Assembly (NCBI RefSeq): GCF_002086275.1
Contig: NZ_MVHT01000077.1
Coordinates: 1 to 33,725, forward strand
Direction of reading: 5' to 3'
From: Mycobacterium intermedium
GTDB lineage: Bacteria; Actinomycetota; Actinomycetes; Mycobacteriales; Mycobacteriaceae
DNA length: 33,725 nt
In this document: positions 1 to 6,776 of the stretch, piece after piece
Position numbering within the stretch: the first letter of the stretch is position 1
Layout: every line of letters starts with the position of its first letter
The notes under the pieces: generated by a model
The model's input: the letters and a program-made list of their open reading frames with translations, nothing else
The model's database searches: none
What the model was told of the DNA's origin: nothing
Made by a program: the position numbers and the translations under genes

Positions 1-63
1 GATGCTTTGGTTACCGTCGTGAACAATGCCGGTGTAGGTGTCAAATCTGTCGCCATTAACGCC
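1..63 (-). repeat. Left arm of a 63-bp inverted repeat (inside the PE gene)
   Basis: Bases 1-63 are the reverse complement of 680-742 with two mismatches; 1-52 match 691-742 perfectly. The match runs to the window edge, so the true repeat may be longer. This arm codes the PE protein's residues just after the PE linker. Confidence 0.9.
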
Positions 64-423
64 ATTGCCGATCAACACACGCCCCGTCAACACCTGCACC
101 GGCGCGTTCACCACATCGAGCACACTCTGCAACGGCGAAGCGCCCGCGGCCTCCGCAGCGCCGTAAGCATCCGCACCCGCCGCCAGCGCCCGCACAAACT
201 GCGCCTGAAACGATGCCGCCTGCGCGCTGAGCGCCTGGTAGCTGTGCCCATGAGCGGAAAAGAGCGCCGCAATAGCCGCCGACACCTCGTCAGCAGCGGC
301 GGCCAGCACCTGCGTCGTTTGAGCGGCAGCAGCCGCATTGGCCCCGCTCACCGCAGCACCAAGGCCGGCCAACTCGGTGGCCGCTGTTCCCAACGCATGC
401 GGCAGTACCACTACATACGACAT
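1..423 (-). CDS. PE family protein, 3' part cut by window edge
   Basis: The leftward frame begins at an ATG (421-423) preceded by GGGAGG six bases upstream. It gives 141 residues starting MSYVVVLPHALGTAATELAG and runs open to the window edge. Residues 1-95 form a PE domain: alanine-rich helices with ADEVSAAIAALFSAHG and QAQFVRALAAGADAY. This is followed by the linker RVLIGNG-NG that normally precedes the glycine-rich part of PE_PGRS proteins. After that linker the sequence leaves the PGRS pattern and reads DRFDTYTGIVHDGNQSI, coded by the inverted-repeat segment described separately. PE proteins are exported by type VII (ESX) systems to the mycobacterial surface; that role is family knowledge. 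In H37Rv the gene left of fbpD is the cutinase-like Rv3802c, so a PE gene here is a lineage-specific arrangement. The full length and C-terminal type cannot be seen. Confidence 0.85.
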   Translation of the reverse strand, partial: MSYVVVLPHALGTAATELAGLGAAVSGANAAAAAQTTQVLAAAADEVSAAIAALFSAHGHSYQALSAQAASFQAQFVRALAAGADAYGAAEAAGASPLQSVLDVVNAPVQVLTGRVLIGNGVNGDRFDTYTGIVHDGNQSI

Positions 424-590
424 GTCCGACCTCCCGATAGGTCACGACGATTGGCGATTGCGGTGAAAGTGGATATTGAAACGTCGTCGACGCGCGTTCC
501 GTGAAGAACGGTATCGACCAACTCGCCGCGCTGAAACATTCTTGTCGAGTGCTAAGAATTTTCAGATATTTGACACTTGCCTATCGAAAC

Positions 591-610
591 AACCGCTCTG
601 ACAAGCGGTT
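591..610. terminator. Small hairpin downstream of fbpD
   Basis: AACCGCT (591-597) and AGCGGTT (604-610) form a seven-base perfect stem with a six-base loop. It lies 224 bases past the fbpD stop and upstream of the PE gene. It has no U-tract, so a terminator role for fbpD is only a guess. Confidence 0.3.
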
Positions 611-679
611 TGCGGGTGCATTCAGTGAGCGAACCACGTCGGTAGGCGGTCGATCAACGAATTCGAATTAAACGATTCC

Positions 680-742
680 GGCATTAATGTCGACAGATTT
701 GACACCTACACCGGCATTGTTCACGACGGTAACCAAAGCATC
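680..742 (+). repeat. Right arm of the 63-bp inverted repeat
   Basis: This copy lies in the intergenic region between the PE gene and fbpD, in opposite orientation to the left arm. Read rightward it codes the same peptide (GIN-DRFDTYTGIVHDGNQSI) and stays open as GGPILPPRQSNFG beyond the repeat. There is no PE start in front of it, so it looks like a displaced fragment or the second arm of an invertible segment. Confidence 0.9.
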
Positions 743-833
743 GGCGGTCCGATTCTTCCACCGAGGCAATCGAATTTCGGCCGCGCGCCGCAACGCGGGC
801 CTGCGCAGCGTGCCCGTGCGAGAAGGTGCTCCG

Positions 834-1745
834 CTACCGGATGGCGCCGACGATATCGCCGGACATCGCCGCCAACTGGCCGGACCACGAACCCCAGCCG
901 TTGTCGCCGCCGCCGGGGAAGTCGAAGTGCCCGTTGTGCCCGCCGACGCTGCGGTACTGCTGGTAGAAGGCCCTGCTGTTGCCCATCGCCTCAGCGGCGG
1001 CACCCATCAGGGCGGCGGGATTGCTGGCCCCGGGGTTCGTCGGGCTCCACACCCACACGCGGGTGTTGTTCTGCGCCAGCAGTGCGGCGTGCACCCACGG
1101 GTCGTGCCATTTCCACCGGCCCAACTGCGGAGCACCCCACATCCCGTTGCCGTCCACTCCGCCGTACTGCTGCAACCCGGCCAGGATCGCGCCGTTGGTG
1201 AAGGTGTTCGACGGGTAGAGGAAGCCGGACAACGAGCCGGCGAAGCCGAACCGGTCGGGGTGGAACGCCGCCAGCGCCATGGCGCCGTAGCCGCCCTGTG
1301 CGGCGCCGACTGCGGCGTGGCCGCCGGGTGCCAGGCCCTTGTTGGCTGCCAGCCAGTCGGGCAGCTCACTGGACAGGAAGGTGTCCCACTGCTTGCTGCC
1401 GTCCTGCTCCCAGTTGGTGTACATGCTGAAGGCGCCACCGGCCGGTGCGACCACCGAGATGCCCTTGCCGGCCAGCGTGTTGAACGCGTTGCCCGCGGTG
1501 GCCCAGTTGCTGACGTCCGGGGCGGCGTCGCAGGCGTCGAGGAGGTAGACCGCATGGGGTCCGCCGGCCAGGAACTGTACGGGTATGTCGCGGCCCATCG
1601 CTCCCGACGGAACCATCAGGGTCTCGAAGGGGGCGGCATTGGCGGTTCCTACCGGACTCGCCGGACTCCCCGCCAGCACACCGCCGAACGCGACTGCCAG
1701 CACGGCAACGCAGAGCAGCCGTAGCAGCACCGACAGACCCCTCAT
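834..1745 (-). CDS. fbpD: MPT51/FbpD, non-catalytic antigen 85 paralogue (Rv3803c orthologue)
   Basis: The product is a 303-residue secreted protein of the antigen 85 alpha/beta-hydrolase fold. A signal peptide spans roughly residues 1-37 (MRGLSVLLRLLCVAVLAVAF, then an ANAAP cleavage region). The family regions SMYTNWEQDGSKQWDTF and WVWSPTNPGASNPAA are clear. Where FbpA has the nucleophile elbow G-L-S-M-A-G this protein has G-A-A-Q-G-G, so the serine is replaced by Ala149. MPT51 is known as a surface and fibronectin-binding antigen that lacks mycolyltransferase activity; that function is family knowledge. I chose the ATG at 1745 because GGAGG lies just upstream and the mature family begins MRG; an in-frame ATG at 1757 would overlap that Shine-Dalgarno. 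It follows fbpA on the same strand, after a strong hairpin. Confidence 0.95.
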   Translation of the reverse strand: MRGLSVLLRLLCVAVLAVAFGGVLAGSPASPVGTANAAPFETLMVPSGAMGRDIPVQFLAGGPHAVYLLDACDAAPDVSNWATAGNAFNTLAGKGISVVAPAGGAFSMYTNWEQDGSKQWDTFLSSELPDWLAANKGLAPGGHAAVGAAQGGYGAMALAAFHPDRFGFAGSLSGFLYPSNTFTNGAILAGLQQYGGVDGNGMWGAPQLGRWKWHDPWVHAALLAQNNTRVWVWSPTNPGASNPAALMGAAAEAMGNSRAFYQQYRSVGGHNGHFDFPGGGDNGWGSWSGQLAAMSGDIVGAIR

Positions 1746-1851
1746 GTCCACCTCCATCGTGTTTCACGCGTACTAGCGGCACAGGTACGGCCCGAAAAGA
1801 AGCTAACCACACTGCTATCGATTCGATAAAGGGGCGCTAACAAGCGAATAA

Positions 1852-1887
1852 CTAATGGCGGCGGCCCAGGTGGGCCGCCGCCATTAG
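1852..1887. terminator. 17-bp perfect hairpin between fbpA and fbpD
   Basis: Bases 1852-1868 (CTAATGGCGGCGGCCCA) are perfectly complementary to 1871-1887, leaving only two loop bases. It starts 30 bases past the fbpA stop and 107 bases before fbpD. No U-tract follows in the leftward direction, as is common for mycobacterial hairpin terminators. It probably ends or attenuates fbpA transcription, which would let fbpA be expressed above fbpD. Confidence 0.75.
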
Positions 1888-1916
1888 TAGCGGTTCTTTC
1901 TCGAACTAGTCGGTGA

Positions 1917-2951
1917 CTAGTTGCCGGAGTTCCCAGCAGCGGTAGCGGTCGCCGGGCCGGCGCCGGGGGTCGCACCCAGCGTGGCCTGCAGGTCCGGCTT
2001 CATGGCGTTGAGCTGCGCACCCCAGTACTCCCAGCTGTGCGTGCCGTTGGCGTCGAAGTTGAACACCGCGTTGTGACCACCAGCGGCGTTGTACGCGTCC
2101 TGGAACTTCAGGTTGCTGGTCCGCACAAAGCCCTCCAGGAACTTGGCGGGCAGGTTGTTGCCACCGAGGTCGGACGGCTTGCCGTCACCGCAGTACACCC
2201 ACAGGCGGGTGTTGTTGGCGACGAGCTTGCCAACCTGCAGCGTCGGGTCGTTGCGCGCCCAGGCCGGGTCGTCCTTCGGGCCCCACATGTCCTCGCTCTT
2301 GAAGCCGCCGGCGTCACCCATGGCCAGGCCGATCAGCGACGGACCCATCGCCTGGGACGGGTCGAGCAGAGCCGACAGCGAGCCGGCGTAGATGAACTGA
2401 CCGGGGTGGTCGGCCGCCAGGATCAGCGCCGACGAACCCGCCATCGACAGACCCACCGCGGCGCCGCCGGTCGGCTTGACCTGCTTGGTGGAGGCCAGGT
2501 AGGCCGGCAGCTCGCTGGTCAGGAAGGTCTCCCACTTGTAGGTGGTGCAACCCGCCTTGCCACAGGCGGGCCGGTACCAGTCGCTGTAGAAGCTGGACTG
2601 GCCACCGACCGGCATGACGACCGAGATGCCCGACTGCAGGTACCACTCGAAAGCAGGGGTGTTGATGTCCCAGCCGTTGAAGTCCTCCTGCGCGCGCATG
2701 CCGTCGAGCAGGTAGAGCGCGGGCGAGTTGGCACCTCCGCTTTGGAACTGGACCTTGATTTCACGGCCCATCGCCGCCGAGGGCACCTGCAGGTACTCCA
2801 CCGGCAGGCCCGGCCGCGAGAATGCCCCCGCGGTCGCCGTACCGCCGACGACACCAACCAGCCCCGACAGCAGGGCCGCACCAACGGCACCCACCACGAG
2901 CCGGCGTGGCATACCTGTCACGGCCCGGCGAAACCTGTCAACAAACTTCAT
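1917..2951 (-). CDS. fbpA: Antigen 85A mycolyltransferase (Rv3804c orthologue)
   Basis: The product is a 344-residue exported acyltransferase. It moves mycolates between trehalose monomycolates to make trehalose dimycolate, and onto arabinogalactan, outside the membrane. The signal peptide is residues 1-43 (charged RFRR and PRR, then a hydrophobic core), with the mature protein from F44-SRPGLPVEYLQ. The nucleophile elbow GLSMAGS places the catalytic serine at S169 (S126 of the mature protein). The acid lies in FLEGFVRTSN and the histidine in GGHNAVFNF. A cysteine pair (PACGKAGC) is present. The ATG at 2951 gives the family start MKFVDRFRR and near-usual length (338 in M. tuberculosis), although the frame stays open upstream to 3299. 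The C-terminus is a low-complexity Ala/Gly/Pro tail. Confidence 0.97.
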   Translation of the reverse strand: MKFVDRFRRAVTGMPRRLVVGAVGAALLSGLVGVVGGTATAGAFSRPGLPVEYLQVPSAAMGREIKVQFQSGGANSPALYLLDGMRAQEDFNGWDINTPAFEWYLQSGISVVMPVGGQSSFYSDWYRPACGKAGCTTYKWETFLTSELPAYLASTKQVKPTGGAAVGLSMAGSSALILAADHPGQFIYAGSLSALLDPSQAMGPSLIGLAMGDAGGFKSEDMWGPKDDPAWARNDPTLQVGKLVANNTRLWVYCGDGKPSDLGGNNLPAKFLEGFVRTSNLKFQDAYNAAGGHNAVFNFDANGTHSWEYWGAQLNAMKPDLQATLGATPGAGPATATAAGNSGN

Positions 2952-3305
2952 CCTTGCTTCCTCATCCTCATCTTTTAGGCGCATCCTGAAGTTCTGGGCG
3001 CTTCCTGAATAGGTAGGACTGCATGCGCAGGGCGCAGCAGTGCTCGTGTAGTCAACCACACCTTCGTGCGCACGCTCACCCCGAACGGACCCCGCAAGCG
3101 CGCCGCGGGCGGAAATCCGGGCCGTTCGCCGGTTTTGAAACAGGCTGCCGGAAACCACATTTCCGCAAGTGCCTGCGGCTCGGCGCCATCGGCTCGCGTG
3201 ATGTTGTTGTGATGTTCCTGTCAAAAGTGAGGCGCGCGTCACACTTTGGGCGCATTCGGCTGCTCTGGTACCGGATTGGCACCCGGACTTGTGCTGCATC
3301 AGCGG
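2952..3305. other. Intergenic region upstream of fbpA
   Basis: These 354 bases separate the aftB stop from the fbpA start. They must hold the fbpA promoter and leader. A GAGGA-rich purine stretch lies just before the fbpA ATG. I see no convincing -10/-35 pair, RNA gene or small ORF; open frames here are extensions of fbpA or its antisense. Confidence 0.5.
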
Positions 3306-5267
3306 TCAATCCCCGCGCGGCGGCGCGGGCGGCACATCCGGCACCGGAAGGCCGCATCGGGCCAGTTCAAACAGCGGCACCCGGTCGATCCGGTACTTGG
3401 TGAACGCGTAGGAGTGCAGCACGTTCGACACGAACCGGCGCAACGTCAGCGGCGCGCGAACCGAATTCAGCACGGCCCGAGTTTCGGGGCACTGCAGCGC
3501 TGCCTCCGCCTGGGCGACCCACTGCGGGTCCAGGTAGCCCGGTACACCCGGATACCACTTCACCCACGGGCCGTCGGCGATCACCCAGTCCGGGAAGAGG
3601 TTCTTGTCGTGGCCGATGCGGCCGTGTTTGAGCCGCTCGGTGTGTGCGGCCAGCGGGTTGGCCAACCCGATCTGGTCGATCACCTTGACGTCGAGCCCGA
3701 CGTTCATGCCGACCATCCCCAAGTTGGTGAAAAACACTGCGTGCTGAGGCTTTTGGTCCGGCGGAATGCCCGGGGCGCTACCGGGCGGGATCATCGGCAC
3801 CAGATCCCACTGGGTGTAGTTGCCCGACGGCAGCAACAGCGCGCCCTCCGGGGTGTTGTCGATGGCGACCAATATCGCGGCCATCCGCGGGTAGTCGAGG
3901 TAGTCGGCGGCGGTCAGCGGATGCGCATGCCCGGTGGCCTGCGCGTAGAAGCGCCGCTCGTCGACGATCCCGGCGTAGCTGACGTGGGTGGCGTCGTCAC
4001 CCATGCCCGACGAGTTCGCCGCCCACAGCGACCAGCCCGCCACCGCCAGCCAGAGCGCGGTCACTCCTCCGAGCACCCAGTAACCGGTCCGGCGGGAAAA
4101 GTCCTTGCCGTCGGGAATCATCACCGGAATGACCGCGACCGGCGCCAACAGGCAGAACAGCGGCGCCAGCAGCACCCGGCCGTGCATGAAGTCGCCACCC
4201 TGCCGAATCCAGTAGAGCGCCTGCAGCAACCCGCTGACCAACATGAAGCCCACAACTGCCGGCGGGCTCTGGACCGCCCGCGCCACCCGGCCGTATCCGG
4301 GCGCCAGCGTGGGACGAATGTACGACGGCCGTCGCCGCGCCAGCATCAGCACGACGCCCAGCGGCACCAACAGGACGACCGGCACCCACAGCCAATAGGG
4401 CCCGTTGAAGTTCAACAGGTAGGTCCAACCCTGCGACCATTTGTCGCCGGCGGCGTCCTTGGCCAAGGCGGTACCGGGCACCAGCAGCGCGTAGTAGCCC
4501 ATCCGGAAGATCTGGTAGGCGACCGGCAGGAAGCCACCGGCGGCGACGATGAGCAACCGTCGCCGCCAGGTGCGCGCCGCGATCAGCATCATGACCAGCG
4601 CGCCCCCGCCGATCAGCGCCAGTTCGGGGCGGACCAGCACGCTACAGCCGGCCACGAAGGCCAGCGTGCCGATGAACGCCCGGCTGTCCGGACGCGCCCG
4701 CAACGCCTGCGACCAGCACACCAGCATCCACCACAACAGGCCCAGGTAGGCCAGCACCAACCCACTCTCCAGGCCGGAGGTGGCGAAGTCGCGGGCCGGC
4801 GGCACCGCGATGTACACCAGGGCGCCGGCCGGCAGCATGATCGCCTGCCGACCGCGCAGGCTGGGCGCGTACAGCCGGCCCGTCCCCAACATGAGGAACG
4901 CGACGCCGAGCACCGAAAGCACCAGCGCGGCGGCCAGCGCCACATACTCCAGGCGCATCGGTTCGGCCACCCAGCTGAGCACGTACAGCAGGTAGGTCCA
5001 GATCGTCGACGTGTTCGCCTCGACCCGCTCCCCCTGGTTGAACACCGGCCCGTTGCCGGCCAGCAGGTTGCGCACCGTGCGCAGCACGATCAGCCCGTCG
5101 TCGGCGATCCAGCGACGTTGCCAAGCACCCCAACCGAACAGCGCCGCGACCACGGCCACGCTGACCCACAGGCTGATCCGGACCGTCTTGTCGTACGGGA
5201 ACGCCGGCCGGGTCAGTTTGACCGCAGGCCGAGCGAGCTTCGTGGACGCCAGCCCACGAAGCTGCAA
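3306..5267 (-). CDS. aftB: Arabinofuranosyltransferase AftB (Rv3805c orthologue)
   Basis: The product is a multi-spanning GT-C glycosyltransferase that adds the terminal beta-1,2-arabinofuranose to arabinan from decaprenyl-phosphoryl-arabinose, on the outer face of the membrane. Visible features are an N-terminal segment SLWVSVAVVAALFGWGAW, then RRWIADDGLIVLRTVRNLL with the acidic pair expected in the first external loop of GT-C enzymes. About ten hydrophobic segments follow, and then a soluble C-terminal domain from roughly residue 440. No ATG or GTG lies near the conserved start. The TTG at 5267, 16 bases after the ubiA stop with AAGG upstream, gives 653 residues; the M. tuberculosis protein is slightly shorter. 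The frame is open further upstream inside ubiA, which I treat as shadow. Confidence 0.9.
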   Translation of the reverse strand: MQLRGLASTKLARPAVKLTRPAFPYDKTVRISLWVSVAVVAALFGWGAWQRRWIADDGLIVLRTVRNLLAGNGPVFNQGERVEANTSTIWTYLLYVLSWVAEPMRLEYVALAAALVLSVLGVAFLMLGTGRLYAPSLRGRQAIMLPAGALVYIAVPPARDFATSGLESGLVLAYLGLLWWMLVCWSQALRARPDSRAFIGTLAFVAGCSVLVRPELALIGGGALVMMLIAARTWRRRLLIVAAGGFLPVAYQIFRMGYYALLVPGTALAKDAAGDKWSQGWTYLLNFNGPYWLWVPVVLLVPLGVVLMLARRRPSYIRPTLAPGYGRVARAVQSPPAVVGFMLVSGLLQALYWIRQGGDFMHGRVLLAPLFCLLAPVAVIPVMIPDGKDFSRRTGYWVLGGVTALWLAVAGWSLWAANSSGMGDDATHVSYAGIVDERRFYAQATGHAHPLTAADYLDYPRMAAILVAIDNTPEGALLLPSGNYTQWDLVPMIPPGSAPGIPPDQKPQHAVFFTNLGMVGMNVGLDVKVIDQIGLANPLAAHTERLKHGRIGHDKNLFPDWVIADGPWVKWYPGVPGYLDPQWVAQAEAALQCPETRAVLNSVRAPLTLRRFVSNVLHSYAFTKYRIDRVPLFELARCGLPVPDVPPAPPRGD

Positions 5268-5283
5268 CGCCTTGAATCTCTCG

Positions 5284-6201
5284 CTAGCCGAAGGCAACAG
5301 CAGCACCGACGGTCCCGATCCACGCCAACGCCAGCAGCTGCAGGACCCGGTCGCGCAACGCGATGTCCTCAGGTTCACCGGCCAGCCCACCGTCGACGTC
5401 GACGGCGTACCGCAGGATGGCGATGGTGAACGGGACCATCGATACGGCGAACCAACCCGCCGAGCCCTGGTCACGGTCGAAGGCCCACAGCCCGTAGCAG
5501 ACCACCACAGCGGTGGCCGAGAGCGTCCAGACGAAGCGCAGGTATGTGCTCGTGTAGCTTTCGAGCGACTTGCGGATCGCCGCGCCGGTGCGCTCGGCGA
5601 GCTGCAGCTCGGCGTAGCGTTTGCCGGCGACCATGAACAGCGACGCGAACGCCGCCGTCAGCAAAAACCATTGGGATAGCTGGGTGTTGGTGGCCGCGCC
5701 CCCGGCGATCGCCCGCAGCAGGTACGCCGACGACACAACGCAGATGTCCATCACCGCTTGATGTTTGAGGCCGAAGCAATATGCCAGCTGCATGGCGAGG
5801 TAGACGGCCATCACCACGGCCAGGTGCGGCGTCAACCACCAGGACACGGCCAGCGATGCCACGCCGAGCACCGCCGCCAGGACGTACGCGAGCCACTCGG
5901 GCACCACGCCGGCCGCGATCGGGCGATAGCGCTTGGTCGGGTGTTCGCGGTCGGCCTCGACGTCGCGTACGTCGTTGATCAGGTAGATGCAGGAGGCGGC
6001 CAGGCTGAACACCACGAAGGCCACCCCGACCTGGAGCGCCAGGCGGGTGAGGTCGTACTGCGCACCGCGGCCCGCCGCGCTCAGCGGCGCCGCCAACACC
6101 AGCACGTTCTTGACCCACTGCCGCGGACGGATCGCCTTGATGACCCCGGCGACCAGGTTCGTCGGCGGTCCGGTCACGGGGGTAGCCAGGTCTTCACTCA
6201 A
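5284..6201 (-). CDS. ubiA: Decaprenyl-phosphate phosphoribosyltransferase UbiA (Rv3806c orthologue)
   Basis: The product is a 305-residue membrane prenyltransferase of the UbiA superfamily. It joins phosphoribose pyrophosphate to decaprenyl phosphate, giving DPPR, the first committed step to the arabinose donor DPA. The aspartate-rich motif is NDVRDVEADREHPTKRYRPI at about residues 75-94, followed by the usual series of about eight to nine hydrophobic helices. The start is TTG at 6199-6201, overlapping the stop of the upstream phosphatase gene. A strong AAGGAGG nine bases upstream decides this start. The next gene, aftB, uses the product downstream in the pathway, and the tight spacing indicates one transcript. 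Confidence 0.95.
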   Translation of the reverse strand: MSEDLATPVTGPPTNLVAGVIKAIRPRQWVKNVLVLAAPLSAAGRGAQYDLTRLALQVGVAFVVFSLAASCIYLINDVRDVEADREHPTKRYRPIAAGVVPEWLAYVLAAVLGVASLAVSWWLTPHLAVVMAVYLAMQLAYCFGLKHQAVMDICVVSSAYLLRAIAGGAATNTQLSQWFLLTAAFASLFMVAGKRYAELQLAERTGAAIRKSLESYTSTYLRFVWTLSATAVVVCYGLWAFDRDQGSAGWFAVSMVPFTIAILRYAVDVDGGLAGEPEDIALRDRVLQLLALAWIGTVGAAVAFG

Positions 6202-6776
6202 CGGGCCGTACCTCCTTGCCGACGTCCCTGCAGACCGTTATCCACGCGCACGACAGCGCCCGCCACGGCTGCGCCGAGCGCCACACCTGCGGCCACGTCA
6301 CTCGGGTAGTGCACCCCGGCAAGTATTCGCGACAGCGCCATCGGCGGCACCAGGACCGGCGCCAGCGGCAATCCGGTTGCCCTGCCCAGCAGGATGGCGG
6401 CGGCGGTGGTGGAGGTGGCGTGTGCTGACGGAAAGCTCAGCTGACTGGGCACCCCGACATTGACGGCGACGGCGGGATGGCTTGGCCGTTGGCGGCGCAC
6501 CACCCGTTTGACCACGACCGCTGCCGCATGCGCGGCGAAAGCGCCTACCGCGGCCACTATCCAGTCCCGTCGGGAGCCATGGCGGCGCGGCGCGGCGACC
6601 GCGCCCAACAGCGACACGATGACCCAGCCCAGGCTGTGTTCGCCGAAGTGCGACAGCGCCCGCGCCGCGGGCAACACCCCGGGTCGCCCGGCCAGCGCCG
6701 ACTGGACGGCCACCATCGCGGCGATTTCGCCGCGCGGCGGCTCCCCTGTCGGATCTAACGACTCGGCGTCAGCCAT
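6198..6776 (-). CDS. PAP2-type phosphatase, candidate DPPR phosphatase (Rv3807c orthologue)
   Basis: The product is a 192-residue membrane protein of the PAP2 (phosphatidic acid phosphatase type 2) family. All three catalytic motifs are present: K90 to R97-P98 (K-x6-RP), PSAH at 116-119, and SR150-x5-H156-x3-D160. Hydrophobic segments flank them. By position between ubiA and glfT2 the family member is proposed to remove the 5-phosphate of decaprenylphosphoryl-phosphoribose to give DPR before epimerisation to DPA; that assignment rests on context and family. The ATG at 6776 lies inside the end of glfT2 (8-base overlap, ATGGCTGA). The stop overlaps the ubiA start, so translation is probably coupled. 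Confidence 0.9.
   Translation of the reverse strand: MADAESLDPTGEPPRGEIAAMVAVQSALAGRPGVLPAARALSHFGEHSLGWVIVSLLGAVAAPRRHGSRRDWIVAAVGAFAAHAAAVVVKRVVRRQRPSHPAVAVNVGVPSQLSFPSAHATSTTAAAILLGRATGLPLAPVLVPPMALSRILAGVHYPSDVAAGVALGAAVAGAVVRVDNGLQGRRQGGTAR

Larger units (their letters stand above)
424..833. other. Intergenic region between PE gene and fbpD
   Basis: These 410 bases are the leader of the leftward PE gene and the space downstream of fbpD. They hold the PE ribosome-binding site, an AT-richer stretch at 535-600, a small hairpin (591-610) and the right arm of the inverted repeat (680-742). I see no supported gene on either strand; the long frames crossing it are antisense shadows of fbpD. 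Confidence 0.6.

Noticed and set aside
1..423. Calling the first gene PE_PGRS
   Set aside because: Only the PE domain and linker are visible. The sequence after the linker is not glycine-rich, so only the PE family is supported.
834..3299. Long rightward frames over fbpD and fbpA
   Set aside because: They are shadows of two genes whose protein families are certain.
3246..5429. A 727-codon rightward open frame opposite aftB
   Set aside because: It is the antisense of a well-conserved GT-C enzyme. Its composition is Arg/Gln/Pro/His-rich, typical of shadow frames in high-GC DNA, and it has no recognisable domain.
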